Assembly (NCBI RefSeq): GCF_900120175.1
Contig: NZ_FQLF01000004.1
Span: 248,001-312,000, forward strand
Origin: Oceanicoccus sp. KOV_DT_Chl
GTDB lineage: Bacteria > Pseudomonadota > Gammaproteobacteria > Pseudomonadales > Dasaniaceae
DNA: 64,000 nt
Reading direction: 5' to 3'
Below, piece by piece: positions 29,810 through 39,658 of this stretch; position 1 is the stretch's first letter; the number at the start of each line of letters is the position of its first letter. A program made the position numbers and the translations under genes. The notes under the pieces are model-generated. The model had not been told where the DNA came from. It did no database searches and was given only the letters and a program-made list of their open reading frames with translations.

Positions 29810-29942
29810 TTGGCAGGTCTGAAAATATAAGGCAGTGAGAATGCGCGGGCCTGAAGCTTGCGTCGCTACATTAATTGTTTATCTTGATATTAAAGAGCAT
29901 AAAAAAGTAACTGGATTATTATGCTATAAAATACATTGGGAA

Positions 29943-30779
29943 TTAAAATCGCATCGTCAGATACGCCTCTAAAGCCGTGAAGTCCCAACCAAAAGCGCCA
30001 TCCCAATCAGGGTCATCGGCAGCTACATTTAAACTGAATGAAGCCAGCGATAATCCAAGCCCAATATTATTGGTTACATAATAGTTGGTGCGTATTTGGG
30101 CACTGTAGATATCCCCATTATAATCACCTATAGAGGCTTCGAAATAGCGTAAGTTAGCCGCAAGATCCCAGTTGCGACCCAGCTGATAAGTGGCTGAAAT
30201 GCCTATCAGTGGCAGTGGCGCTTCTGCGCTTACCTTATTTTTGTAATCATCCTGAATGGCTACAACACCTTCCTCATTCATGATTAGCCCGCTGGCCTCA
30301 AGACTAAAATCAAGGCTAAGCCAATAAATACCTGTCGATAAACCGGCTTCAAATTTATCACTGCGGTAAAAGCTGTAAGTATAATTAATATCGAATATAT
30401 CGATTTCTGACTTAGCAGTAACTACACCATCGGCAAAGATGACGGTATCTTGAAACTCAATATCTTCATCCAGGATCGCTGTACTATCACGATTAATGGG
30501 TGTGTATTGCATGCTAAGACGATGTTTATCTGCGAAACGCCAGGCCACTTTAATGACATTTATATTTGTCTCATCATCAAAGTTTAGGTCGTCTTCCAAA
30601 TCAATTTTGGTGCCACGGGAGCTGCCATTGACCTTAATATCTGAATTAAATTGATTGAGTGAGCTTCCAATATCAATAACGAAAGTTTCATCTCCTGAAG
30701 CTGATGCGGGGTTCGACGATAAAAAACTCGTGCAAATAGCAGTCAACAGCATAAGGTTGAATCGTTTGTTATTTTTCAT
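29943..30779 (-). CDS. Outer-membrane beta-barrel protein
   Basis: The product is 278 residues with a signal peptide cleaved after about residue 27 (SNPASAS). The mature chain alternates short hydrophobic strands with polar turns and ends in LTMRF, a C-terminal aromatic signature for outer-membrane insertion. Paired strands such as KHRLSMQYTPINR and FEAGLSTGIYWLSLDFS support a barrel of perhaps 8-12 strands. The substrate is unknown. The gene is monocistronic. Confidence 0.75.
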   Translation of the reverse strand: MKNNKRFNLMLLTAICTSFLSSNPASASGDETFVIDIGSSLNQFNSDIKVNGSSRGTKIDLEDDLNFDDETNINVIKVAWRFADKHRLSMQYTPINRDSTAILDEDIEFQDTVIFADGVVTAKSEIDIFDINYTYSFYRSDKFEAGLSTGIYWLSLDFSLEASGLIMNEEGVVAIQDDYKNKVSAEAPLPLIGISATYQLGRNWDLAANLRYFEASIGDYNGDIYSAQIRTNYYVTNNIGLGLSLASFSLNVAADDPDWDGAFGWDFTALEAYLTMRF

Positions 30780-31497
30780 CTATTTATCCTTAAAGCGCTT
30801 CTGTGGTCGTGCAAGCTTGGCGTCCAATATTACAATGGTAACAGGTATGCGGCCATCATTAACGATGCGCGCCAGTAATTACACCCTAGCAAGAAATAAA
30901 AAAATGAAGAGTCCAAGAGCGCCTAGGAGCTATGCCTAGTGGTGCTCAGACCAACATACTTATGTTCAATTTGCTAACGTACTTTCGATTATCATGTGCG
31001 CGTGCATCTGTATATTGCTGCAGCATAACCCGCTTTGTTGGTCCACTTCTATAGCTACAACCAGATGTTATTGACCGTTATCACGATCATTAAAGCAGCT
31101 GCTTCAACCTCATGCATCCCTGGTTATCGATGTGTGCAACAGCGATGGCAAGCAATGGGTGTACGCCATAATACTGAGGAAATTTATCGCCCCCAACGTA
31201 GCACTTAATGATGTACACAAGAGCCATTGTGAAGAGTCGTTGCGTCACACTGTTAGCGCATTGTCATGCGCCATTCTTGAATGGCCTGTGCCGAACTGAG
31301 GCGCACCCGGTCAGTGCCCACTAGATTAACCTATATATCAACAACTTAGCGGCTAAATCTAAAGTGATCATAAAGAAGTTAAGAGCTAAAGTAATTTAGT
31401 TAAAGTGATTTCTAGGTCGTTGGAAATTAGAGTCTTCCCATGAATGACAGTGATCACCGGGTGGCTTGCAGCGGCAAGCGACCCTAACCGATAGCCT
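30780..31497. other. 718-bp gap with no supported gene
   Basis: This is the largest empty stretch in the window. An open stretch on the plus strand at 31073-31300 is protein-like (LKQLLQPHASLVIDVCNSDG and on) but has no start codon and no family. I see no tRNA cloverleaf, hairpin with T-run, or repeat. It may be decayed coding sequence. Confidence 0.4.
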
Positions 31498-33181
31498 CTA
31501 ATTCCCTGCTTTCAAGCCTATAGTCATATTAAATACCGGCTGATCGGGCTGGTGGTCATAGCGGTCAGCGGTGTAATACCCTTCTCGTTCAAACTGAAAA
31601 GACTGCTCTGGATTAGCATCAGCCAAGGCAGGCTCTACCCAGCAATCCGTCAATACCTGCAAAGATTGATGATTTAAATGCTGCATAAAGTTTTCTTCAC
31701 CACGATCAGGTGCCTCGTGGTTAAACAGGCGGTCATAGACTCTAACAGTGGCTTTGCGACCATGACTGGCAGATACCCAATGAATAACACCGCGAGGTCT
31801 GACGCCTTCCGGCGGGTCTTCGCCAACGGTATTTGGAACCAGACTGGCTTCGATGACCATGATCGTTTCATTTTCATCCTTAACGACGTTGTCCGCCTTA
31901 ATGACATAGGCACTGCGCAAACGAACATATTCACCTAACACCAAGCGTTTAAATTTTTACGGCTGAGGGTGGTATCTTCAGTAAAGTCGGCGCGATCAAT
32001 ATAGAGTTCCTGAGTGAATGGCAGCTCTCGCGTACCCATAGCTTCTTTGTTTGGATGCACTGGTGCCTTCATAGCCTGCACGTCACCGGTAATATGCTCA
32101 GCAAAATTTGTAATCACTACTTTGACCGGGTCTAGTACACACATTGCACGACCAGCGGACTCATTAAGGTCTTCACGAATAAAAAATTCCAGCTGTGCCA
32201 TATCGACCACGCCATCAGTTTTTGCCACCGCCAGGCTGTGACAAAAATTGCGGACGGCTGCTGCACTGTAACCACGTCTGCGCATACCGGAAATCGTCGG
32301 CATACGCGGGTCATCCCAGCCGCTGACAATCTTGTCGTCCACTAATTGCTTAAGCTTACGCTTACTGGTTACGGTGTAGTTAATATTCAGGCGGCCAAAC
32401 TCATATTGGCGAGGTGTTGAAGGTACAGGCAAGTGCGCAATAAACCATTCATATAAAGGGCGATGATCGGCAAACTCAAGCGTACAAATAGAGTGGGTTA
32501 CACCTTCGATTGCATCTTCCTGACCATGGGCAAAATCATAGGAAGGATAGATACACCACTTATCGCCGGTTTGGTGGTGAGATTGTTTACGGATACGATA
32601 AATAATCGGGTCGCGCAAATTCATATTAGGGGATGCCATATCAATTTTGGCGCGCAATACACAGGCGCCCTCAGCCAGCTCTCCCGCCCGCATTTTTTCA
32701 AATTGCACCAGATTTTCTTCAACAGTGCGATCTCGAAAGGGCTGTTTTTACCCGGCTCGGTAGCCCAGCCCCGATATTGGCTAGCTTGTTCAGGGCTCAG
32801 GTCACAGACATAAGCATCACCTTGCTGAATTAAATGCAGCGCCCATTGATAAAACTGATCAAAATAATCCGAGGCATAACACACCTGTCCTGCCCACTTG
32901 AATCCCAGCCAGCTGACGTCCTCTTTTATCGCATCAACATACTCCTGCTCTTCCTTGGCAGGATTGGTGTCATCAAAACGCAGGTTACATTCGCCATCAA
33001 ACGTTTCTGCCAAACCAAAGTTTAAACAGATGGATTTAGCGTGACCAATATGCAGATAACCGTTAGGCTCCGGCGGGAAGCGAGTGACGACTTTGTTAAC
33101 GCGTTGCTCGGCCAGATCCTGCTTGATAATGCTCTCAATAAAATTATCAGCTTTGGCACTTTCTGCGGGTGTATTACTCAT
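31498..33181 (-). CDS. glnS: Glutaminyl-tRNA synthetase, frame broken twice
   Basis: Three frames join into about 561 residues, against about 554 in E. coli. They show the class I signature HIGH ([11 protein letters not shown]), the catalytic-loop TVTSKRKL, the [15 protein letters not shown] helix and the C-terminal anticodon-binding barrels. The enzyme charges tRNA-Gln with glutamine using ATP. Breaks fall at AAA 32736-32738 and AAA 31951-31953. Adding one base restores [19 protein letters not shown] and [20 protein letters not shown]. Because the gene is essential in this group, I treat the breaks as sequence errors. It is divergent from ppiB. Confidence 0.93.
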
Positions 33182-33364
33182 TGAATATGGATATCCATGT
33201 ACTAGGTCTAAATAGACGGGCTTTTGTCACTGACAGATTCCCTGCTGCTTTTAAAGCAATAGGGTTCCGCCCGACAGGCAAAACACTTATTATAGCTTTT
33301 TTATTTGGCAACACACCTATCAAAAGTACGAATCACGCCACCAAACTTACAAGGTAGAGAGAAT

Positions 33365-33859
33365 ATGGTTATTTTTAAAACAAACTACGGTGATTTCACC
33401 ATCGAGCTGGATTATGACAAGGCACCGAAGACTGCAGCGAACTTTGAGCAGTATGTAAAAGACGGCTATTACGACGGCACTATTTTCCACCGTGTCATTG
33501 ATAATTTTATGGTCCAGGGTGGCGGTTTTGAGCCCGGGATGAAACAGAAAGAAACCCGTGAACAAATCGAAAACGAAGCGGATAACGGCTTAAAAAATAC
33601 CGTTGGCACTTTGGCCATGGCTCGCACTATGGACCCTCACTCGGCCAGTGCGCAATTTTTCATCAATGTAAAGGACAACGATTTTCTCAACCACACGGGT
33701 AAAAACTCTCAGGGCTGGGGCTATGCAGTGTTCGGCAAAATCACCGATGGCATGGACGTAGTTAATAAAATCAAGGGAGTAGACACTACCTCCAAGGGCG
33801 GCCATCAAGATGTTCCCGCTGAAGATGTTATTGTTGAATCGGCAGTATTGGCTGACTAA
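33365..33859 (+). CDS. ppiB: Peptidyl-prolyl cis-trans isomerase B (cyclophilin)
   Basis: The product is 164 residues from the ATG at 33365 ([15 protein letters not shown]), with AAGG about ten bases upstream. An upstream in-frame ATG at 33305 would add 20 residues without family match. The cyclophilin core [19 protein letters not shown] and the active-site [17 protein letters not shown] are intact. No signal peptide is seen, so it is the cytoplasmic form. lpxH starts eight bases after its stop. Confidence 0.95.
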   Translation: MVIFKTNYGDFTIELDYDKAPKTAANFEQYVKDGYYDGTIFHRVIDNFMVQGGGFEPGMKQKETREQIENEADNGLKNTVGTLAMARTMDPHSASAQFFINVKDNDFLNHTGKNSQGWGYAVFGKITDGMDVVNKIKGVDTTSKGGHQDVPAEDVIVESAVLAD

Positions 33860-33867
33860 GTACTAGC

Positions 33868-34598
33868 ATGACTACGCTATTTATTTCAGACTTGCATCTG
33901 GACCCATGCGCCCGGCAGTCACCCGGGCGTTTTTGGATCTACTCACCCAGCAAGCACCAACAGCAGATGCCTTGTATATCCTTGGTGATTTTTTTGAGGT
34001 GTGGCTGGGTGACGATGATACTTCGGCGTTGATAGAACAAGTCATTGCAGCGCTGCGTCATTGTGCTAGCGATGGCACCAGAATATATATCATGCATGGA
34101 AATCGTGATTTTCTGATTGGCGAAGTGTTCTGCCAGAAAACAGGCTGCACCTTGTTAGCAGATCCCACTGTGATTAATCTCTATGGCAGGCAGGTGCTGT
34201 TGGCACATGGCGATGCGTTGTGCACAGATGATACGGACTATATGGCCTTTCGTCAGCAATGTCGTTCGCCGCAATGGCAGGCAGATTTACTATCACAGCC
34301 ATTAGCCGTGCGACGGCAGTTAGCCGAGCAGTTGCGGATGCAAAGCAAGCAGGCTAATAGCAACAAGGCCGAAGATATTATGGATGTTAATAGTCAGGCT
34401 GTTCAGTGCTTGCTAAATGATTACAACACCGAAGTGTTAATTCATGGGCACACTCACCGCCCCGCCATTCACCAGTTAACTGTAGGCGACACTCTGTGTC
34501 AGCGCATTGTTCTGGGTGATTGGGATCAACATGCATGGGTGTTAAATTATCCAGCTGATCATAACTTTGAATTGCGCCAATACCCGATTGTAAAATAA
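33868..34598 (+). CDS. lpxH: UDP-2,3-diacylglucosamine hydrolase, frame broken once
   Basis: The corrected product is about 243 residues (E. coli 240). The ATG at 33868 opens MTTLFISDLHLDP, then the CCC run at 33903-33905 loses a base. Reading on from the ATG at 33906 gives the rest, but that later start would delete metal-ligand motif DLHL. Further metal motifs are GDFFEVW, HGNRDFL, LAHGDALCTDD and IHGHTHRP. The Mn-dependent enzyme makes lipid X from UDP-2,3-diacylglucosamine in lipid A synthesis. The ppiB-lpxH order is common in gammaproteobacteria. Confidence 0.92.
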
Positions 34599-34630
34599 GC
34601 TAGCGTTAAATAACTTTCTGAGGAATGAGT

Positions 34631-35086
34631 ATGTCTAATAGTAATAAAACGATTATAAAAATTATCTCCATTGCTTTTTGTGCTCTGTTAGCGGCTGGTA
34701 CAGCCTATGGTGATTCATCGAAAACTATCATCAAACACCGACAAGGAGTAATGGAAGCAATCGGCGGTCATTTTGGTGCCGCTTTTTCAACCATGAAAGG
34801 TATGGACCAATTCAGCGGCAATCAACAGTTTCATGCTGAATCTATAGCACGCCTAGCCAAAATTTCTGTAGAAACATTTCCTGCGGGGAGTGGCAAAGGA
34901 AAAACCAAAGCGTTACCAGCCATATGGGAGCAGCCAGAAGTATTTAAAGCGGCGATGGATGAATTTCTGCTAAATGCCGATGCCTTTGCTGTAGCATCAA
35001 CAAAGGATATGGCGACATACGGTGCTGCCGCCCAAGCACTGGGTAAATCCTGCAAGAACTGCCATGATGATTTTAAAGATAAATAA
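34631..35086 (+). CDS. Cytochrome c' (Cytochrom_C_2 family), periplasmic
   Basis: The product is about 151 residues. I choose the ATG at 34631: GAGG lies seven bases before it, while the ATG at 34625 is only one base from that GAGG. A signal peptide ends near AYG. The four-helix body ends with the C-terminal heme site CKNCH followed by DDFKDK, characteristic of class II c-type cytochromes. It likely binds NO or takes part in electron transfer in the periplasm. The convergent neighbour encodes a cytochrome b561. Confidence 0.88.
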   Translation: MSNSNKTIIKIISIAFCALLAAGTAYGDSSKTIIKHRQGVMEAIGGHFGAAFSTMKGMDQFSGNQQFHAESIARLAKISVETFPAGSGKGKTKALPAIWEQPEVFKAAMDEFLLNADAFAVASTKDMATYGAAAQALGKSCKNCHDDFKDK

Positions 35087-35228
35087 AATCAGAGCGACTC
35101 TAGTGTAATCAGAGTGTAGGTTATGGCTATAGCTACCCCTGAAATTACCAGTAGTCGCAGCAATGACATAGGTTGAGCTGCGGCTGCCTGGATGTCGATT
35201 TTTTTGGACCCGATGATCATTGGCAGCG

Positions 35229-35744
35229 TTAGATTTTTTTACGCCAAAAGTGATAAAAAGCAATAGCGAGAATATGCATCGCAATTAAGAGTAATATCAT
35301 CCTGAAATTGCCGGCGTGAATACTGCTGGCAATACTCACCCAGCTATCGTCAACCCAATACACCCAAGGGCCTTCATAAAAAATGTCGTCCGTGGTCATC
35401 AGTCCGCTGAGTGCCTGCGCGGATAGAATAACTAGCATAAATACCACCATCCACGATCCTGGCGGATTGTGTCCGGTGAAATTTTGTTTGCTGCGCCAGT
35501 AGGCTGCGACAGATTTAATAGACAAGTGAAAGTGTTTAAAATGCCCGTAGTCCTGGCCAAATATGCCAGTAAGCAAACGAAATATTAGCAAGCCAATAAC
35601 AACATAACCGCTATAAAAATGTATAGGCATCCAATCTGGTTCGGCAATCAAGCCGGTAGTGAGTGATAAAGTCACCGCTAGCACAAGAGCCCAGTGAAAT
35701 AGTCGTGTATGGATATCCCAAACGAGGATGGATGATGTAGTCAT
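35229..35744 (-). CDS. Cytochrome b561-type diheme membrane protein
   Basis: The product is 171 residues with four membrane helices. Candidate heme-ligand histidines are in VWDIHTRLFHWALV, PIHFYSGY, SIHAGNFR and AMHILAIAFYHFW. A KFHLSIKS-like cytoplasmic loop (HFKHFHLSIKSVAAYW) is typical of the bacterial b561/Ni-Fe hydrogenase b-subunit family. It probably passes quinone electrons to a periplasmic c-type cytochrome, plausibly the convergent cytochrome c'. It is the last gene of the five-gene operon starting at 39294. Confidence 0.85.
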   Translation of the reverse strand: MTTSSILVWDIHTRLFHWALVLAVTLSLTTGLIAEPDWMPIHFYSGYVVIGLLIFRLLTGIFGQDYGHFKHFHLSIKSVAAYWRSKQNFTGHNPPGSWMVVFMLVILSAQALSGLMTTDDIFYEGPWVYWVDDSWVSIASSIHAGNFRMILLLIAMHILAIAFYHFWRKKI

Positions 35745-35786
35745 AATCGTAATCTATGTTTTTATCCTGCGGAATCAATGTCAGCG

Positions 35787-36392
35787 CTAGCTTGTCAACG
35801 GTCCGCTATGAAAACGAAATTCGGTATCAGGTTTAAGTACCAGGGTTTTTTCCAGCTCCGCATAATATGCCACTCGCTCATCAATAGCGGTATCCGAATA
35901 CTTCCTGGCTAAATTCAAATAGTCAAGAAAGTGTCGCGACTCGGACTTTAACAGCGATAAATAAAATAATTGCAATTCTGGATCCAGATGTGGTGCAATT
36001 TTAGCAAAGCGCTCACAGGAACGAGCTTCGATAAACGCACCTATAATTAATGAGTCAATTAATTTGGCAGGCTCATGAGTGCGGAAACCTACGCGCATCT
36101 CGCTAGCATAGCGTGACGAGGTAAGTTGCACATATTCAATGTCACGCTTTTTTAAAATCAGAATAACCTGTTCAAAATGGCGTAGTTCTTCTCTTGCAAG
36201 CCGTGACATTTTGTTTAATAAATCATATTTTTCCACATAGCGATAAATCATATTGATTGCAGTAGACGCTGCTTTTTTTTCACAGTTGGCGTGATCAATC
36301 AACATAATGTCTTGATTTTCAAGCGCGGTTTCAACCCAGCTATCGGGTGTTTCGCAAAGCAAAAAGTTATTTATAGCTGTAAGATCTTGCAT
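35787..36392 (-). CDS. miaE: tRNA 2-methylthio-N6-isopentenyl adenosine-37 hydroxylase
   Basis: The product is 201 residues with the ferritin-like diiron motifs of MiaE: the EELRHFEQV pair, EARSCERF, and ESRHFLDYL. The enzyme hydroxylates ms2i6A37 to ms2io6A37 in tRNAs reading UNN codons, using oxygen. It lies eleven bases after the upstream lipoprotein gene, so it is probably in the same operon. Confidence 0.9.
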   Translation of the reverse strand: MQDLTAINNFLLCETPDSWVETALENQDIMLIDHANCEKKAASTAINMIYRYVEKYDLLNKMSRLAREELRHFEQVILILKKRDIEYVQLTSSRYASEMRVGFRTHEPAKLIDSLIIGAFIEARSCERFAKIAPHLDPELQLFYLSLLKSESRHFLDYLNLARKYSDTAIDERVAYYAELEKTLVLKPDTEFRFHSGPLTS

Positions 36393-36403
36393 AGATAATA
36401 AGA

Positions 36404-36913
36404 TTAATGAGTAATGGCTGGGAGCGCAATGCGCTTTATATCCGAGTGGGCCTTTTCGGCCGCTGCCTCTTGCTGGATTCTGACGACAATAGCAAAGGCT
36501 TGTTGGCTCAAACCATCGAGGCTATTGGCTGAAAATTTGATGTAGGACTTTCCACTATGTAATGGCGTAATTTGCAATGTTATTTGCAAGGCGCCCTGCT
36601 CATCACTGAAATACAACGGTTCCAATCCTGCTAGCTGATAATCAGTTGAAGGAATAAACGCCAACGACATACCGTGATGGGCAGGCATAGACCATTGCAG
36701 TGAAAGCGTGGCCGGCACATTAACTTGCAGCTCATGCAGCCATTGATATTCCATCGCATAAGGTGACGAAGCATTGGCTGCCGGGCTACGTATCAACTGC
36801 ACAGTCTGAGAAGATTGCGGCACAACAGGCTGCTCTGGTAGTTCCGCCATGCAGGCTGCTGCCGAGAGAATAATAAGCAAAGACACTAGATATTTATTTA
36901 CTTTGTCAGCCAT
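36404..36913 (-). CDS. Lipoprotein, unknown function, partner of the protease lipoprotein
   Basis: The product is 169 residues with lipobox SAAAC near residue 21. The mature chain looks like an all-beta domain (LQVNVPATLSLQW, GALQITLQITPLHSGKSYIKF). The ATG shares its A with the TAA of the upstream protease gene, so translation is coupled. I do not recognise a family. The tight coupling suggests it functions with the protease, for example as inhibitor or chaperone, but that is inference. Confidence 0.65.
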   Translation of the reverse strand: MADKVNKYLVSLLIILSAAACMAELPEQPVVPQSSQTVQLIRSPAANASSPYAMEYQWLHELQVNVPATLSLQWSMPAHHGMSLAFIPSTDYQLAGLEPLYFSDEQGALQITLQITPLHSGKSYIKFSANSLDGLSQQAFAIVVRIQQEAAAEKAHSDIKRIALPAITH

Positions 36914-38781
36914 TATCCATCAACCCTCAGTTCAAAACAGTATCGCCCCGGGCTGGGCAGGTCGCTATCAACATTATCAGCATGCGCTAAAGCAATAGTA
37001 TAAACCCCTGATAGCGGTACACTAAAGTCCAGACTCTCCCCATAATTGTCTGCTGCATGGTAAGCCTGTAGCACGCCGCGACGGTAGATTTCGATTGACC
37101 CTTTGCCATTGTCAGTGGCAGATCCGTCACTGACTGGCGTAACGGTGAACGCATAGGTCTTATTTTGTGTGGCGTTAAAATAAGCAAACTGGTAATTGGC
37201 CAGCTTGTTTTCCAGACCATACTGATCAGTTGAGCAAAGTGTTAACACTTGCGAAATCAGCAGCTCACTATAGACAGCTACGATATCATCATTGTTCGAA
37301 ATATCATTATTGGTGGGGTCTTCTTCTATACCGAAATCACTATTGATACTTTCAAAATCCTGATCGGCTAATAGCGTATCAATACTATAATCTTCGCTGC
37401 GTGTAGCTTTTAATCGATTAATAAAAGGATAAAGACTAATGAACGCATCGGATTGTTTTAGCGCTGAAGACGTTAGTGTTTCGAACAGAGGGACAAAGCC
37501 CAGACTTACCTGATCGTTCACCCCGTCATTGCTATCATCAAAAAGATTGTACAGAATTGAATAAACGGAAGCCTCGCTGTACCAGCCCCTACCGGATTTA
37601 TTATTGGCATCAAGATTAAACCGAAATGTTCTTGATTGATTGATACCTGAACTATCCCGATAATTACTTGCGTCCTCGACAATATCTATGCTGGCCGAGT
37701 CCAGAGCGATAGCAGAAAACGCATCAGCCCACCCCTCTTCAAACGCCAGTCGCATATCCAGCCGCTGCCCAAGAATATGACTGCCTCCGCGAGCATCATA
37801 GCGACCAAAATTGGCAGAAATATAATGGGCAAATTCGTGCGTAATGACATGGGGATCGTATTCGTCGGTATTACTGTCCTCATCACCCAGTAAATAAATT
37901 TGGTTGATAACGGATACGGTAGTGCCATTTTGGGTTGTTTGCGACTGCTTGAAAAAAGCGCCTCCAATATCACCTTCATCCAAGCTCTTATCATCACTGG
38001 CTTTGGCAACAGTATTATTTTTGCTCCAGTGAACATACAAAAGCGGTAGTTCTATATTGCTATCAACCGTCAGTAAAGTATCTATTGCTTCACAGGCAAC
38101 ATCCAAAATAGCAAACGGGGCAGCTGCTCTTGTTTGTGTATAGTCACTGGCCAGATTTTCAGTACCGGCAGCAGCTAAAAGGTGACGCTCTGACAAGTTG
38201 TCAGGTGTAGCTACTCTGTCATCAATTAAATAATAAGGGGCATTATCTTGAGTATTATCGGTTAGCTGAATATTCCAGCTGGCGCCGCTGTTGTTATTAC
38301 CCCTATATAACTGCGCACGTACCTGAATGCATACCGCTTGATTCACTGGCACATTCAATCCATATTCGCCGCGACCGTTGCTTAACGTAGCCGCGACAAC
38401 ATCCTCACTGCAGCTACCGTTATTCGCATCAACGGCCTCAACAATTAGCCCGCGCGCAGGTAAGTCAATGATGTTGTTATAATCCAGCCCACTTCTCGTT
38501 AAGGGCACCCGCTGGTAAGCAATAGAGCCCGTAATAGTGCTGGCAGGGTCAATCAGGGCCTCGGTGGTGCAAGACAGCATGCCCGCACTGTTAGAAATCA
38601 TTGCCGGGGCTGATGAAAACCCACCATCAAGACTGGCACTGTCATTGGATAATTCCGGTAGTTCGCCATTCCCCGGACTGGTATTAGCTGCAGTCGTCTC
38701 GCTGCTTGAGCCACCTCCGCCACCACCACAGGCTGTCAGGCTGATGCCTATAATCAGCAATAGGATACGTCGCAGTTTCAT
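36913..38781 (-). CDS. Lipoprotein with zinc metalloprotease motif
   Basis: The product is 622 residues. A lipoprotein signal ends at SLTAC, followed by six glycines and a Ser/Thr-rich linker. Residues about 70-180 form a carboxypeptidase-like beta domain (GSIAYQRVPLTRSG ... GRGEYGLNVPVNQAVCIQV). At about 310-320 lies HEFAHYISANF, a gluzincin HExxH, and about 30 residues later the downstream EEGWADAFSAIA, whose Glu would be the third zinc ligand. The C-terminus (about 520-622) resembles a PPC-type beta domain. It is probably an outer-membrane-anchored peptidase. The first codon follows the DUF1289 gene's stop directly. Confidence 0.78.
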   Translation of the reverse strand: MKLRRILLLIIGISLTACGGGGGGSSSETTAANTSPGNGELPELSNDSASLDGGFSSAPAMISNSAGMLSCTTEALIDPASTITGSIAYQRVPLTRSGLDYNNIIDLPARGLIVEAVDANNGSCSEDVVAATLSNGRGEYGLNVPVNQAVCIQVRAQLYRGNNNSGASWNIQLTDNTQDNAPYYLIDDRVATPDNLSERHLLAAAGTENLASDYTQTRAAAPFAILDVACEAIDTLLTVDSNIELPLLYVHWSKNNTVAKASDDKSLDEGDIGGAFFKQSQTTQNGTTVSVINQIYLLGDEDSNTDEYDPHVITHEFAHYISANFGRYDARGGSHILGQRLDMRLAFEEGWADAFSAIALDSASIDIVEDASNYRDSSGINQSRTFRFNLDANNKSGRGWYSEASVYSILYNLFDDSNDGVNDQVSLGFVPLFETLTSSALKQSDAFISLYPFINRLKATRSEDYSIDTLLADQDFESINSDFGIEEDPTNNDISNNDDIVAVYSELLISQVLTLCSTDQYGLENKLANYQFAYFNATQNKTYAFTVTPVSDGSATDNGKGSIEIYRRGVLQAYHAADNYGESLDFSVPLSGVYTIALAHADNVDSDLPSPGRYCFELRVDG

Positions 38782-39294
38782 TTATAGACCTGAAACAGCA
38801 GGTGCGTGCTGTTGCGCCGATGTGTCATCCGGATCGGCAGCAGACGGGATAAAATAACGCAGATAATGGGCTTCAGAGAGCAGATAAAACTCGGCATCAA
38901 TAGCGAGTCTTAATTCTCTTAAATCAGTATCAATATACTGGGCATCTAACTGCAAACCATAGCGGGACAAATCCTTGAGCTGGCTGGCACCGGCGCGCAA
39001 CAATTCATAGGCCCAGATATAGGGGCTTTTGTTGATAGGAAAGCGGATTTGCTGTGTTTCGAGATTCCAGCGTAATAACTCAGGATCAGTAACACGTAAT
39101 TTTGTTTCGACGATTTGCGCCAGGAATTCTTCCAGCCGCTTATCAATAATGCGCTTTTGCGGTTCGCTATAGCCATTCCAGTGTATAACTTCATGGGCGA
39201 AACGTTTACAGCCACGGCATACACTATCGCCTATACCCGTTGAACAGACACCAATGCAGGGGGTTTTAACTCGATCAACTAACTGCTTACTCAC
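38782..39294 (-). CDS. DUF1289 domain protein
   Basis: The product is 170 residues. The N-terminal DUF1289 domain has its four-cysteine signature CIGVCSTGIGDSVCRGC and the WNGYSEPQKRII helix. These may bind iron or zinc. A C-terminal extension of about 100 residues with helical composition follows and is not part of the short family. It is the first gene of the five-gene operon. Confidence 0.82.
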   Translation of the reverse strand: MSKQLVDRVKTPCIGVCSTGIGDSVCRGCKRFAHEVIHWNGYSEPQKRIIDKRLEEFLAQIVETKLRVTDPELLRWNLETQQIRFPINKSPYIWAYELLRAGASQLKDLSRYGLQLDAQYIDTDLRELRLAIDAEFYLLSEAHYLRYFIPSAADPDDTSAQQHAPAVSGL

Positions 39295-39658
39295 TCAACG
39301 CTCGACTAATAGGTAATGAATATCGACTAGGTCTTATTGTTTTCGATGGCTATTCTAGCGTGCCTAACCCATTGATAGAACCATTAAATATTACCGAATA
39401 GTCAAACCGAGACAGAGTAAACAGAAATATTCACCCGGCTAATAACGGGCATAGCAATAAACATTGGCTATGATCATTCAACAACTTAACTTCACTGGGC
39501 AATTTCAGTATAATGCGCCGTCATATTTTTAAGGCTTGCTTGCTCACTGATTGAGCAACAAGTACCCGGTCGATGTGGGCATCGACAGCCCCAACTGATG
39601 GCAATCCCAGCAGCTTGGGTATCGTCCACCTGAGGACACAACCACTGAGGAGTAAACC
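39295..39658. other. Divergent intergenic region with acnB leader
   Basis: Between divergent genes this stretch holds the acnB promoter candidate near 39486-39514 and a leader of about 140 bases. GTCGATG and CATCGAC at about 39572-39589 form a small hairpin in the leader. A GAGGAG sits at 39648-39653, six bases before the acnB GTG. Confidence 0.45.
39486..39514 (+). promoter_or_regulatory. Sigma70-type promoter candidate for acnB
   Basis: TATAAT at 39509-39514 is a perfect -10. A TTAACT at 39486-39491 is a weak -35, with 17 bp spacing. It lies about 145 bases upstream of the GTG start. There is no experimental support. Confidence 0.45.

Noticed and set aside
31073-31300. A protein-like plus-strand open stretch in the 718-bp gap
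   Set aside because: No start codon and no recognised family; mentioned only as a possible remnant.
32341-32400. GlnRS VTSKRKL in place of the E. coli VMSKRKL catalytic loop
   Set aside because: The Met to Thr variant is, as far as I recall, usual in many gammaproteobacterial GlnRS, so I do not treat it as unusual.
31498-33181. Reading glnS as a pseudogene or as three genes
   Set aside because: glnS is essential in gammaproteobacteria and each piece is a perfect family segment; undercalled homopolymers explain the breaks.
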